Shown here: positions 28,044 through 36,351 of the stretch, piece after piece
How the letters are laid out: each line of letters opens with the position of its first letter
How positions within the stretch are numbered: position 1 is the stretch's first letter
NCBI RefSeq assembly: GCF_015235415.1
Contig: NZ_JADGLL010000002.1
Location: forward strand, 62,001 to 126,000
DNA from: Microbacterium paludicola
GTDB taxonomy: Bacteria > Actinomycetota > Actinomycetes > Actinomycetales > Microbacteriaceae
Length of the DNA: 64,000 nt
Reading direction: 5' to 3'
Notes under the pieces: generated by a model
The model's input: only the letters and a program-made list of their open reading frames with translations
Told to the model about the DNA's origin: nothing
The model's database searches: none
Made by a program: the position numbers and the translations under genes

Positions 28044-29717
28044 ATGAAGCGTGAACTGACCGCGCGACCGGCGCGCCGATTCGCCAGGGCCGCGACCGCA
28101 CTGGCCGTCGCCGGGACCCTCTTCGCGGTCGCCGGATGCACCGCCGGCGGCTCGAGCGAGGAGCCGGCAGGCAGTGAGAACGACGCGGGCTCGATGAGCG
28201 GCTACGGCGTCGACAAGACGTTCACGGCCTCCGAGCCGCTGACCTTCTCGATGCTCTGGACCGACTGGCCGGAGACGCCGATCAAGGACTCATGGGAGGT
28301 CTTCGACGAGATCGCCGAACGCACAAACGTCTCGCTCGAGCTGACGAACATCCCGTTCAGCGACGCCCTGGAGAAGCGCAGCCTGCTGATCAGCGCCGGC
28401 GACGCGCCCCAGATCATCCCGCTCGTGTACACCGGCGAGGAGAGGCAGTTCGCCGCCACCGGCGCCGTCGTCGCACTCAGCGACTACGAGGACCACATGC
28501 CCCACTTCCAGAAGTACGTGGACGAGTGGGACCTGCGCGACATGATCGACAACCTCCGCCAGGCCGACGGCAAGTACTACATGATGCCGGGCCTGCAGGA
28601 GGTCTCCGTCCCGACGTTCACCCTCGTCGTCCGCACGGACATCATCGAGGAGGTGGGCGCCGAGGTCCCGGAGACCTGGGACGACCTGCGCACCGTCCTG
28701 GAGAAGATCAAGGCGAAGTATCCGGACAGCACACCGCTCGCCGACGGCTTCGAGGGTCAGTCGATGCTCAACTACGCCGCCCACGCGTTCGGCACCGTCG
28801 CCGGCTGGGGCTTCGGCAACGGCACCTTCTTCAACGAGGAGAAGGGCGAGTTCGAGTACGCCGCGACCAACGAGGGATACAAGGAGATGGTCGAGTACTT
28901 CCACGGCCTCGTCGAGGACGGCCTGCTCGACACCGAGTCGTTCACGGCGGCGGTCGAGGGGAGCAGCACCGTGCTGGAGAAGTTCGCCGCCGGGCAGGTC
29001 TTCGCCGCCTCGGGCGCGAACGGCACCGTCCAGGAGTTCAACGCGGCCCTCGAGGCGGCCGGCGCCGAGGGCTACGAGGTCGTGCAGATCGCCCCTCCGG
29101 GCGGACCCGCCGGTCAGATCGTCGAGCCCCGCAACTTCTGGAACGGCTTCATGCTCACCGCCGAGGCCGAGGAGAGCCCGAACTTCATCGCCCTGCTGCA
29201 GTTCCTCGACTGGCTGTACTACAGCCCCGAGGCGCGCGACCTGCTGCGCTGGGGCGTCGAGGGAGAGACGTACACCAAGGGCGCGGACGGAAGCTACCAG
29301 CTCAACCCCGAGTACTCGCTCGACGCGTTCAACATCAACCCGGACGCCCCGACCGACATCCAGAAGGACCTCGGCTACTCGAACGACCCGCTGTCGGGGT
29401 CGACCGAGTCGCGCGCACTGAAGGAGTCGTACAACGTGCCCGCGTTCGTCGACTACATCGACTCCGTGCTCACCAACCGCACCCCGCGCGATCCCTTCCC
29501 GCCCGCGCCTCTCGACGAGGCCGAGCTCGAGCAGGCGTCGCTGCTGTCGACGCCGCTGAAGGACACCGTCGACACCAACACGCTCAAGTTCATCCTCGGT
29601 GAGCGCCCGCTGTCCGAGTGGGACGCGTTCGTGAGCGAGCTGGAGGGCCAGAACCTGCAGGGCTACCTCGACCTGATCAACGGCGCCCACGAGCGCTACG
29701 CCGCGGAGAACGGCTGA
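28044..29717 (+). CDS. oligosaccharide-binding lipoprotein, LplA/YtcQ type
   Basis: A 557-residue extracellular solute-binding protein (family 1, long LplA-type variant). A twin-Arg-poor signal peptide runs to VAGCTAGG (lipobox Cys about 34), followed by an acidic linker and the binding core with WTDWPETPIKDSWEVFDEIAERT and repeated aromatic residues (FGTVAGWGFGNGTFFN). It would capture arabino-oligosaccharides, judging from the neighbouring GH127 and GH51 genes; this is inference. The ATG at 28044 follows AAGGGAGAG. The SBP is separated from the permeases by a strong hairpin, which would favour its higher expression. Confidence 0.88.
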   Translation: MKRELTARPARRFARAATALAVAGTLFAVAGCTAGGSSEEPAGSENDAGSMSGYGVDKTFTASEPLTFSMLWTDWPETPIKDSWEVFDEIAERTNVSLELTNIPFSDALEKRSLLISAGDAPQIIPLVYTGEERQFAATGAVVALSDYEDHMPHFQKYVDEWDLRDMIDNLRQADGKYYMMPGLQEVSVPTFTLVVRTDIIEEVGAEVPETWDDLRTVLEKIKAKYPDSTPLADGFEGQSMLNYAAHAFGTVAGWGFGNGTFFNEEKGEFEYAATNEGYKEMVEYFHGLVEDGLLDTESFTAAVEGSSTVLEKFAAGQVFAASGANGTVQEFNAALEAAGAEGYEVVQIAPPGGPAGQIVEPRNFWNGFMLTAEAEESPNFIALLQFLDWLYYSPEARDLLRWGVEGETYTKGADGSYQLNPEYSLDAFNINPDAPTDIQKDLGYSNDPLSGSTESRALKESYNVPAFVDYIDSVLTNRTPRDPFPPAPLDEAELEQASLLSTPLKDTVDTNTLKFILGERPLSEWDAFVSELEGQNLQGYLDLINGAHERYAAENG

Positions 29718-29729
29718 TCGGTCCGCTCC

Positions 29730-29763
29730 GGGTTCGGCGGGGTGCGAGCGCCCCGCCGAACCC
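29730..29763 (+). terminator. intercistronic hairpin after the binding-protein gene
   Basis: A perfect 13-bp stem, GGGTTCGGCGGGG with CCCCGCCGAACCC, around an 8-base loop, 12 bp after the stop codon. Lacking a T-run and lying inside an operon, it probably acts as an attenuator or mRNA-stabilising structure that lifts binding-protein over permease levels. Confidence 0.75.
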
Positions 29764-29764
29764 G

Positions 29765-29809
29765 CCATCCGATCCGTTGCCATCCGATCCGTTGCCATCC
29801 GATCCGTTG
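29765..29809 (+). repeat. three perfect 15-bp tandem repeats
   Basis: CCATCCGATCCGTTG occurs three times in a row between the hairpin and the permease gene, ending 11 bp before the permease ATG. Copy-number change here would alter the spacing between the hairpin and the permease start. Confidence 0.95.
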
Positions 29810-29820
29810 AAGGTGCAGAC

Positions 29821-30858
29821 ATGGAACTGACGCACGCGGCGACGAGCGGCACGACCGCCGTCACCGATCCACCACCGCCCGCGCGTGACGGCGCCGCCGT
29901 CCGCCCGCCGCTGGCGCCGTCGCGACGCCCCGGAGGGCGCGGGCGCCGGCCCGCGAGGATCCCGTGGCGCAAGACGCTGCGGCACGACGGCGTGCTCTAC
30001 GCGATGGCGCTCGTGCCGATCATCTATCTGCTCGTCTTCCGGTACGTGCCGATGCTCGGCAACGTCATCGCGTTCCGCCGCTTCCGGCCCGGCGGGAACA
30101 TCCTCGGCGAGGAGTGGGTCGGGCTTCGCTACGTGCAGATGTTCATCTCGGACGCCACGTTCTGGCACGTCTTTGCGAACACCGCGATCCTCGGGGCCCT
30201 GACGCTCGTCGTGTGCTTCCCGCTGCCGATCATCCTGGCGCTCATGCTGAACGAGGTCCGCAAGCGGGCGTTCAAGAACATCGTGCAGTCGATCACCTAC
30301 CTCCCCCACTTCCTGTCGATCGTCATCGTCGCGGGCGTCGTGATGCAGCTGCTGTCGCTGCAGGGAACGGTCAACCAGATCGTGGAGGCGATGGGCGGCG
30401 ACGCGATCCCGTTCCTGCAGCGCCCCGAGTGGTTCCGGGTGATCTACGTCGGCTCGGAGGTCTGGCAGACCGTGGGCTGGGGGACGATCCTGTACCTCGC
30501 TGCCCTGACCACGGTCGACGACTCGCTGTACGAGGCGGCGCGGATCGACGGCGCCGGCCGGTGGCGCCAGACGTGGCACGTCACGCTTCCCGGCATCCGG
30601 CCGACGATGATCACCCTGCTGATCCTGAACATCGGGACGTTCCTCAACGTCGGCTTCGAGAAGGTGCTGCTTCTCTACGCGCCGCTCACGTACGAGACGG
30701 CTGACGTGATCTCGACGTACCTGTATCGCGTGGGTCTCGTCTCGAACAATCTCAGCTACGCGGCGGCGATCGGCCTCTTCCAGGCGTGCATCGGCCTCGT
30801 GATGGTCCTGTCCGCGAACTTCATCTCGCGGCGAGTGGTGGGAGCAAGCCTGTGGTGA
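29821..30858 (+). CDS. oligosaccharide ABC transporter permease, LplB type
   Basis: A 345-residue BPD_transp_1 permease. A 50-residue Pro/Arg-rich cytoplasmic tail precedes the first helix (VLYAMALVPIIYLLVFRYVPMLG), and the total is about six helices. The ATPase-contact loop is SLYEAARIDGAGRWRQTWHVTLPGI. It pairs with the next gene product. No ATPase gene is in the cluster, as is usual for this class, which borrows a shared MsmK-type ATPase. Confidence 0.92.
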   Translation: MELTHAATSGTTAVTDPPPPARDGAAVRPPLAPSRRPGGRGRRPARIPWRKTLRHDGVLYAMALVPIIYLLVFRYVPMLGNVIAFRRFRPGGNILGEEWVGLRYVQMFISDATFWHVFANTAILGALTLVVCFPLPIILALMLNEVRKRAFKNIVQSITYLPHFLSIVIVAGVVMQLLSLQGTVNQIVEAMGGDAIPFLQRPEWFRVIYVGSEVWQTVGWGTILYLAALTTVDDSLYEAARIDGAGRWRQTWHVTLPGIRPTMITLLILNIGTFLNVGFEKVLLLYAPLTYETADVISTYLYRVGLVSNNLSYAAAIGLFQACIGLVMVLSANFISRRVVGASLW

Positions 30859-31781
30859 CCGAAGCGATCGTGACCGGCAAGGCCGTCGGCCCCCGCACCC
30901 GAGGCCCCCGCGACTCGACGGGCTACCGCGTGTTCACGTGGTTCAACGTCACGGCGTTGGTGGTCATCTGCCTCCTCACGCTGTACCCGTTCGTCACCCT
31001 GATCGCGCAGTCCTTCTCGAGCTCCGGCGCGATCAAGGCCGGGCTCGTCAACGCGCTGCCGGTCGGCTTCAACCTCGACACGTATCACGCGGTCACATCC
31101 GACGGCAGGTTCTGGGGCACCTACGGCAACACGGTGCTCTACACGGTCGTGGGAACCGTGCTGGCGATGGCGCTGACGACGACGTTCGCGTACGTGATCT
31201 CGCAGCAGCACCTGCGCGGACGCAACGTGCTCATCGGCATCGCGGTGTTCACGATGTTCTTCAACGGCGGGATCATCCCGAACTACGTGCTGATCTCATC
31301 CCTCGAGCTGAAGAACACGATGTGGGCCGTCGTGCTTCCGGGCGCGCTCTCGGTGTTCAACCTTCTTGTGATGAAGTCGTTCTTCGAGAACATGCCGCGC
31401 GAACTCGAGGAGGCCGCGCGGATCGACGGGCTCGGCTGGTGGGGGATCTTCACGCGCATCGTGATGCCGCTGTCGAAGGCGGTGCTCGCAACCATGACGC
31501 TGTTCTACTCGGTGAGCTACTGGAACGACTGGTTCTCGGCGTTCCTCTACCTCGACAAGAGCGAGCTGTTCCCGCTCTCGCTGCATCTCAGGAATCTGAT
31601 CGCGGGGGCCTCGACCACAACCGCGGAGAGCGCCGCGGCCATCGGCTCGACGAGCGCGGCGATCTCGGCGAACGTCGAGGCCGTGACCATGGTGCTGGCG
31701 ATCATCCCGATCCTGTGCGTGTACCCGTTCGTGCAGCGTCACTTCGTCTCGGGGGTGATGCTCGGATCCGTGAAGGGATGA
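30852..31781 (+). CDS. oligosaccharide ABC transporter permease, YtcP/LplC type
   Basis: A 309-residue permease with six helices, the YtcP-type motifs TMFFNGGIIPNYVLI and LYPFVTLIAQSFSS, the contact loop ELEEAARIDGLGWWGIFTRIVMPLSK, and the closing FVQRHFVSGVMLGSVKG. The GTG at 30852 has GGAG 7 bases upstream; a second GTG at 30855 forms the GTGA overlap with the previous stop. Either start gives the same domains. It is the last gene of the operon and converges on ispE with a 15-bp gap. Confidence 0.92.
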   Translation: MVTEAIVTGKAVGPRTRGPRDSTGYRVFTWFNVTALVVICLLTLYPFVTLIAQSFSSSGAIKAGLVNALPVGFNLDTYHAVTSDGRFWGTYGNTVLYTVVGTVLAMALTTTFAYVISQQHLRGRNVLIGIAVFTMFFNGGIIPNYVLISSLELKNTMWAVVLPGALSVFNLLVMKSFFENMPRELEEAARIDGLGWWGIFTRIVMPLSKAVLATMTLFYSVSYWNDWFSAFLYLDKSELFPLSLHLRNLIAGASTTTAESAAAIGSTSAAISANVEAVTMVLAIIPILCVYPFVQRHFVSGVMLGSVKG

Positions 31782-31796
31782 GCCCGGCGACCCGAT

Positions 31797-32729
31797 TCAG
31801 CCGACGACGCGCGCGCCCGGCACGGGCCCGTGCACGTGCAGCGCGGGGAACCCCGCGGTCTCGAGGTCGGTGAGCAGTTCGAGCGCGTGCTCGGCCGATC
31901 CGCACAGGAACGCCAGCGTCGGCCCCGAGCCGGAGACGATGCCCGCCAGCGCGCCGGCGGCCTCGCCGTGCTCGAGCACCGCCGCGAGGTCCGGCCGCAG
32001 CCTCAGCGTCGCGACCTGCAGATCGTTGCGGAGCGCGGCGGCGAGCATCGCGGCGTCTCCCGCCCGCAGGGCGTGAAGCACCTCGGGATCGACCGACGGG
32101 CGCTGCACGACGGGGCCGATGTCGACTTTGTGGCGCTCGCGGTGCGCGTCGAGCTCGCCGTACACCTTCGGCGTCGACACTCCCTCGTCGCTCGTGACCA
32201 GCACCCAGTCGAACCGCCCGCGCGCCAGGGCGGGGTTCAGCACGTCACCGCGACCGGTGCCGACCGCGGTGCCGCCCTTGAGCGCGAAGGGGACGTCGGC
32301 GCCGAGCCGCGCGGCGAGACGGTGGAGCTCCTGGCCTGTCAGGCGCGTGTCCCACAGCGCATCGCACGCCAGCAGTGCCGCGGCGGCATCCGCCGATCCG
32401 CCGCCCATACCGCCTGCCACCGGCACCTGCTTGTAGACGTCGAGGTGCACGCCGCCCTCGTAGCCCGTCTCCTCGGCGAGCAGCATCGCCGCACGCAGGG
32501 CGAGGTTGCGCTCATCGGTGGGAACGCCGTCGAGGTCGACGGTGCCGCTGACGGTCATGCTGAAGCCCTCGGCGGCGGTCGCCACGACGTCTTCGTACAG
32601 CGACACCGCCTGGAAGGCCGTGGCGAGCTCGTGGTAGCCGTCGCCCTGCAGCGCGCCCACCTCGAGGTAGACGTTGATCTTCCCCGGCGCGCGCACGCGC
32701 ACCGACGGGATCTCCTCGGCGAACGTCAC
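31797..32729 (-). CDS. ispE: 4-diphosphocytidyl-2-C-methyl-D-erythritol kinase IspE
   Basis: A 310-residue GHMP kinase of the MEP isoprenoid pathway that phosphorylates CDP-methylerythritol at the 2-OH. It has [13 protein letters not shown] near the start, the ATP-binding glycine loop [15 protein letters not shown], and [10 protein letters not shown] near the end. The GTG at 32729 leaves nine residues ahead of the first conserved motif. The frame stays open upstream through a tandem repeat that would add VRRTERA-type peptides, which is unlikely to be real coding. That repeat also supplies the GGAG about 9 bases upstream. It belongs to the metG-tatD-rsmA-ispE cluster. Confidence 0.93.
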   Translation of the reverse strand: MTFAEEIPSVRVRAPGKINVYLEVGALQGDGYHELATAFQAVSLYEDVVATAAEGFSMTVSGTVDLDGVPTDERNLALRAAMLLAEETGYEGGVHLDVYKQVPVAGGMGGGSADAAAALLACDALWDTRLTGQELHRLAARLGADVPFALKGGTAVGTGRGDVLNPALARGRFDWVLVTSDEGVSTPKVYGELDAHRERHKVDIGPVVQRPSVDPEVLHALRAGDAAMLAAALRNDLQVATLRLRPDLAAVLEHGEAAGALAGIVSGSGPTLAFLCGSAEHALELLTDLETAGFPALHVHGPVPGARVVG

Positions 32730-32891
32730 TTCGTCTCGCTCCGCTCGCTCAGTACGGCGCACTTCGTCTCGCTCCGCTCGCTCAGTACGGCGCACTTCGT
32801 CCGGCGTCGCTCGCTCAGTACGGCGCACTTCGTCCGGCGTCGCTCGCTCAGTACGGCGCACTTCGTCCGGCGTCGCTCGCTCAGTACGGCG
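32727..32891. repeat. five 33-bp tandem repeats between rsmA and ispE
   Basis: Five head-to-tail copies of 33 bp, each reading CACTTCGTC...CGCTCGCTCAGTACGGCG, in two variants: copies 1-2 have TCGCTCCGCTCGC, and copies 3-5 have CGGCGTCGCTCGC. A sixth decayed copy follows. The core belongs to the GAGCGAGC palindrome family. Since 33 bp equals 11 codons, copy-number change leaves the ispE frame open, and each copy carries a GTG in that frame. Confidence 0.95.
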
Positions 32892-32968
32892 CTTGCGTCG
32901 AGGTCTCGCGGGGAGTGGCTCACGTTCCCCAGGCTATCCGGGGTTCCGGGACCGGATCCGCTCCGCCG

Positions 32969-33811
32969 TCACACGACCGCGCGGGCGATCCGGACGAAGT
33001 CGTCGATCGAGAGCTCCTCGCCGCGCGCGGTCGGCGCGACGCCGGCGCGCTCGAGCACCTCGGTGGCCCCCGCGGACGTCCCGCCGAGCACGCCGGCGAG
33101 GGCCTGCCGCAGCATCTTCCGTCGCTGCTGGAACGCGGCGTCCACGATCCGGAAGGTGAGGAGGCGCTCCTCCTCGGTGCCGCGGGGCTCCGGATCGCGC
33201 CGGAAGGCGACCAGCACGCTGTCGACGTTCGGGACCGGCCAGAACACCTGCCGCGAGACGGTGCCGGCGAGCCGCCACGGGCCGTACCAGGCGGCCTTCA
33301 CGCTCGGCGCGCCGTAGACCTTGCTGCCGGGAGGCGCGGCGAGCCGCTCCCCCACCTCCGCCTGCACCATCACCACGCCGCGCTCGAGCCCCGGGAACGT
33401 CTCCATGAAGTGAAGAAGCACGGGCACCGAGACGTTGTACGGAAGGTTCGCCACGAGCACGGACGGATCGCCCGGAAGCTCGGTCACGCGCAGCGCGTCG
33501 GCGTCGACCACCGTGAGAGCGTCGTCCGGCACCCCGTGCTGCGCGGCGGTCTCGGGAAGGCGCTCGGCCAGCCGGTGGTCGATCTCGACCGCGGTGACCT
33601 TCGCACCGGTCTCCAGGATCGCGAGGGTCAGCGATCCGAGACCCGGCCCGACCTCGACGACCCGGTCGTCCCGATCCACCCCGGCCACCTGCACGATCTT
33701 GCGCACCGTGTTGGCGTCGACGACGAAGTTCTGCCCCAGCTTCTTCGTGGGCGTGACGTCGAGCGACGCGGCGAGCGAGCGGATCTCGGTGGGCCCGAGC
33801 AGAGTGACCAT
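32969..33811 (-). CDS. rsmA: 16S rRNA dimethyladenosine transferase RsmA (KsgA)
   Basis: A 280-residue SAM-dependent enzyme that dimethylates A1518 and A1519 near the 3' end of 16S rRNA. It has KKLGQNFVVDANTVRKI, SAM motif I VEVGPGLGSLTLAIL, and the catalytic motif NLPYNVSVPVLLHF (N-L-P-Y). The length is normal. It is 21 bp downstream of tatD on the same strand and upstream of ispE, the usual actinobacterial order, except for the 240-bp repeat-filled gap before ispE. Confidence 0.96.
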   Translation of the reverse strand: MVTLLGPTEIRSLAASLDVTPTKKLGQNFVVDANTVRKIVQVAGVDRDDRVVEVGPGLGSLTLAILETGAKVTAVEIDHRLAERLPETAAQHGVPDDALTVVDADALRVTELPGDPSVLVANLPYNVSVPVLLHFMETFPGLERGVVMVQAEVGERLAAPPGSKVYGAPSVKAAWYGPWRLAGTVSRQVFWPVPNVDSVLVAFRRDPEPRGTEEERLLTFRIVDAAFQQRRKMLRQALAGVLGGTSAGATEVLERAGVAPTARGEELSIDDFVRIARAVV

Positions 33812-33832
33812 TCGTCTATTGTCGCGGGTCGG

Positions 33833-34720
33833 TCAGAACTCCCCGTACACCTCGACGGTGTTGGCGGCGAGCTGGGCGCAGAGCTCGTCGACGTCGATGC
33901 CGAGTTCCGCCGCCATAAAACGCACGGTGACCGGCACGAGGTACGGCGCGTTCGGGCGGCCGCGGTGCGGCACCGGCGTGAGGAAGGGCGCATCCGTCTC
34001 GACGAGGATCCGCTCCCGCGGCGTCACGGCGAGGGCGTCGCGCAGGTTCTGGGCGTTCTTGAACGTGATGTTGCCGGCGAACGAGAGCCAGTAGCCGGCA
34101 TCCGCCGCCTCGCGCGCCATGTCGGCATCGCCCGAGAAGCAGTGGAACACCGTCTTCTCCGGCGCGCCGACGCGGACGAGCGTGTCGAGCACGTCCCGGT
34201 GCGCGTCGCGATCGTGGATCTGCATCGCGATGCCGTGCTTCTTCGCCAGCGCGATGTGCGCCTCGAACGACCGGTGCTGTGCGGGCCGGCCAGACTCGTC
34301 CGTGCGGAAGTAGTCGAGCCCGGTCTCGCCGATCGCGCGCACGCGCGGGTGCGCGGCGAGTTCGTCCATCACGGCGATCGCCTCGTCGAGGCGGCCCGCC
34401 GCGTCGTACACCGGGGCGTCGTTCGGGTGGATCGCCACCGCCGCGAGCACGCGCGGGTGCGCCTCGGCCGCCGCGACCGCCCAGCGCGACGACTCGATGT
34501 CGCCGGATGCCTGCACAACGCCCGCGATCCCCACCTCGAGCGCGCGCTCGAGGTGCGCCGCGAGGTCGAGCGACTCGTCGCCGTCCGTGATCTCGAGGTG
34601 GGCGTGGTTGTCGTACACCGGCACCGCGAGCGGCTCGGGCGCCGCCGGATAGCGGATGTCCTTGCGTCCGTCCTTCGCGCGCTCGCGGACGTAGGTCTCC
34701 GGGGCCTCCGGGGAGCTCAC
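33833..34720 (-). CDS. tatD: TatD family metal-dependent hydrolase
   Basis: A 295-residue TIM-barrel hydrolase with metal ligands in YDNHAHLE, AIGETGLDYFR, MQIHDRDAH, FHCFSGD and VETDAPFLTP. Family members act as Mg2+-dependent 3'-5' DNases or D-aminoacyl-tRNA deacylases; the activity of this one is not decided by the sequence. The start is GTG, one base after the metG stop codon, so it is tightly coupled. Its N-terminal extension of about 35 residues is typical of actinobacterial TatD. Confidence 0.92.
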   Translation of the reverse strand: MSSPEAPETYVRERAKDGRKDIRYPAAPEPLAVPVYDNHAHLEITDGDESLDLAAHLERALEVGIAGVVQASGDIESSRWAVAAAEAHPRVLAAVAIHPNDAPVYDAAGRLDEAIAVMDELAAHPRVRAIGETGLDYFRTDESGRPAQHRSFEAHIALAKKHGIAMQIHDRDAHRDVLDTLVRVGAPEKTVFHCFSGDADMAREAADAGYWLSFAGNITFKNAQNLRDALAVTPRERILVETDAPFLTPVPHRGRPNAPYLVPVTVRFMAAELGIDVDELCAQLAANTVEVYGEF

Positions 34721-34721
34721 G

Positions 34722-36299
34722 TCAGTCGGCCTGCTCGATGCGAGGGAACAGCGGCGCCAGCGTCTGCGTGGCGGTGCCCGCGGGGAGGATTTCCCAGGAG
34801 CCCGCCTCGCGGACCGGCTGCCCGGCGAGCGCGCCGAGCGCGTCGTCCGCGCCGAGCGCCGTCCAGAGCTTCGCCGTCGACTGCGGCATCACGGGCGACA
34901 GCAGCACGGCGAGGGCCCGCAGACCCTCGGCGCACGTGTACAGCACCGTCGCGAGGCGCTCGCGCTGCGACTCGTCCTTCGCCAGCGCCCACGGCTCGTT
35001 GTCGGTGATGTAGCCGTTCAGCTCGTCGACGATCGTCCAGATCGAGCGGATCGCCTCGTCGATCCGGAAGCGGTCCATCGCCTCGTCGGCGCGCGCGGCG
35101 GCATCCTGCACGGTCTTCTGGATCGCGAGGTCGACGTCCGTGTACGCGCCCGGCTCGGGGACGGCACCGTCGAAGTACTTGCCGATCATCGCGATGGTGC
35201 GCGAGGCGAGGTTTCCGAAGCCGTTGGCGAGCTCGGCCTGGTAGCGGGCCGACAGGTCCTCCCACGAGAACGAGCCGTCCTGGCCGAAGGCGATCGCCGA
35301 GAGGAAGTAGAACCGGAAGGCATCGCTGCCGAAGGTCTCGACGAGGGTCTCGGGCGCGATGCCCGTCGCCTTCGACTTCGACATCTTCTCGCCGCCGACA
35401 AGCAGCCAGCCGTGCGCGAACACGCCCTTGGGGACGTCCAGACCCGCGGCCATGAGCATCGCCGGCCAGATCACCGCGTGGAAGCGCAGGATGTCCTTGC
35501 CGACGACGTGGTAGCCGGGCCAGCGGCGCGCGAAGGTGTCCTCGTCGGCGCCGTAGCCGACGCCCGTGGCGTAGTTCAGCAGCGCGTCGATCCACACGTA
35601 GAGGACGTGCGAGGTGTCCCACGGGATCGGGATTCCCCAGTCGAACGCCGAGCGCGAGATCGACAGGTCCTTGAGGCCCTGCTGCACGAAGGCGACGACC
35701 TCGTTGCGCGCCGACTCGGGCTGCACGAAGTCGGGCTGGTCGCGGTACAGCGCGAGCAGGCGATCCTGGAACTCGCTGAGCTTGAAGAAGTAGTTCTTCT
35801 CGTGCAGCAGCTCGAGGGGCTTCGAGTGGATGACGCAGACCTTGAGGCCCTCGAACGGGCCGGTGCCGTCGACGATCTCGCTCTCGGGCTTGAACTCCTC
35901 GCAGCCGACGCAGTACAGGGCCTCGTACTCGCCCGCGTAGACGTAGCCGCGGTCGTAGATCGACTGCCAGAACTTCTGCGCCCGGGTCTCGTGGCGCTCC
36001 TGCGTGGTGCGGATGAAGTCGTCGTTCGCGACATCCAGCGTCTTCAGCAGCGGGAACCACGCCTCGGTCACGAGCTTGTCGACCCACTCCTGCGGGGTCA
36101 CGCCGTTCGCCGCCGCGGCGCGCATCATCTTCTGGCCGTGCTCGTCGGTGCCGGTGAGCATCCACGCGTCGTCGCCCGCCTGGCGGTGCCAGCGCGCGAG
36201 GGTGTCCACCGCCACCGTCGTGTACCCGTGGCCGATGTGGGGAACATCGCTCGGGTAGTAGATCGGCGTGGTGATGTAGAACGAACGGCCGGAAGTCAC
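34722..36299 (-). CDS. metG: methionyl-tRNA synthetase
   Basis: A 525-residue class I aminoacyl-tRNA synthetase. The HIGH-type signature is in PIYYPSDVPHIGHGYT (about 12-27), the zinc knuckle in YCVGCEEF near 147-154, KMSKS near 305 in LLVGGEKMSKSKATG, and the anticodon-binding helical domain fills the C-terminal part. It lacks the C-terminal tRNA-binding extension of E. coli MetG, as is usual for actinobacteria. The start is GTG. It leads the metG-tatD-rsmA-ispE unit. Confidence 0.96.
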   Translation of the reverse strand: MTSGRSFYITTPIYYPSDVPHIGHGYTTVAVDTLARWHRQAGDDAWMLTGTDEHGQKMMRAAAANGVTPQEWVDKLVTEAWFPLLKTLDVANDDFIRTTQERHETRAQKFWQSIYDRGYVYAGEYEALYCVGCEEFKPESEIVDGTGPFEGLKVCVIHSKPLELLHEKNYFFKLSEFQDRLLALYRDQPDFVQPESARNEVVAFVQQGLKDLSISRSAFDWGIPIPWDTSHVLYVWIDALLNYATGVGYGADEDTFARRWPGYHVVGKDILRFHAVIWPAMLMAAGLDVPKGVFAHGWLLVGGEKMSKSKATGIAPETLVETFGSDAFRFYFLSAIAFGQDGSFSWEDLSARYQAELANGFGNLASRTIAMIGKYFDGAVPEPGAYTDVDLAIQKTVQDAAARADEAMDRFRIDEAIRSIWTIVDELNGYITDNEPWALAKDESQRERLATVLYTCAEGLRALAVLLSPVMPQSTAKLWTALGADDALGALAGQPVREAGSWEILPAGTATQTLAPLFPRIEQAD

Positions 36300-36351
36300 C
36301 CGTTCATCCTAGTTTGGGCGTGACGTCGCGTTACGCGCGGGCGCTGTGAGC

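Noticed and set aside
32727-32861. N-terminal extension of ispE through the tandem repeat
   Set aside because: The extra residues are just the repeat translated (RRTERA units), and IspE proteins begin close to the [10 protein letters not shown] motif. The GTG at 32729 suffices.
32727-32891. CRISPR array
   Set aside because: The copies are directly adjacent without variable spacers, and no cas gene is present.
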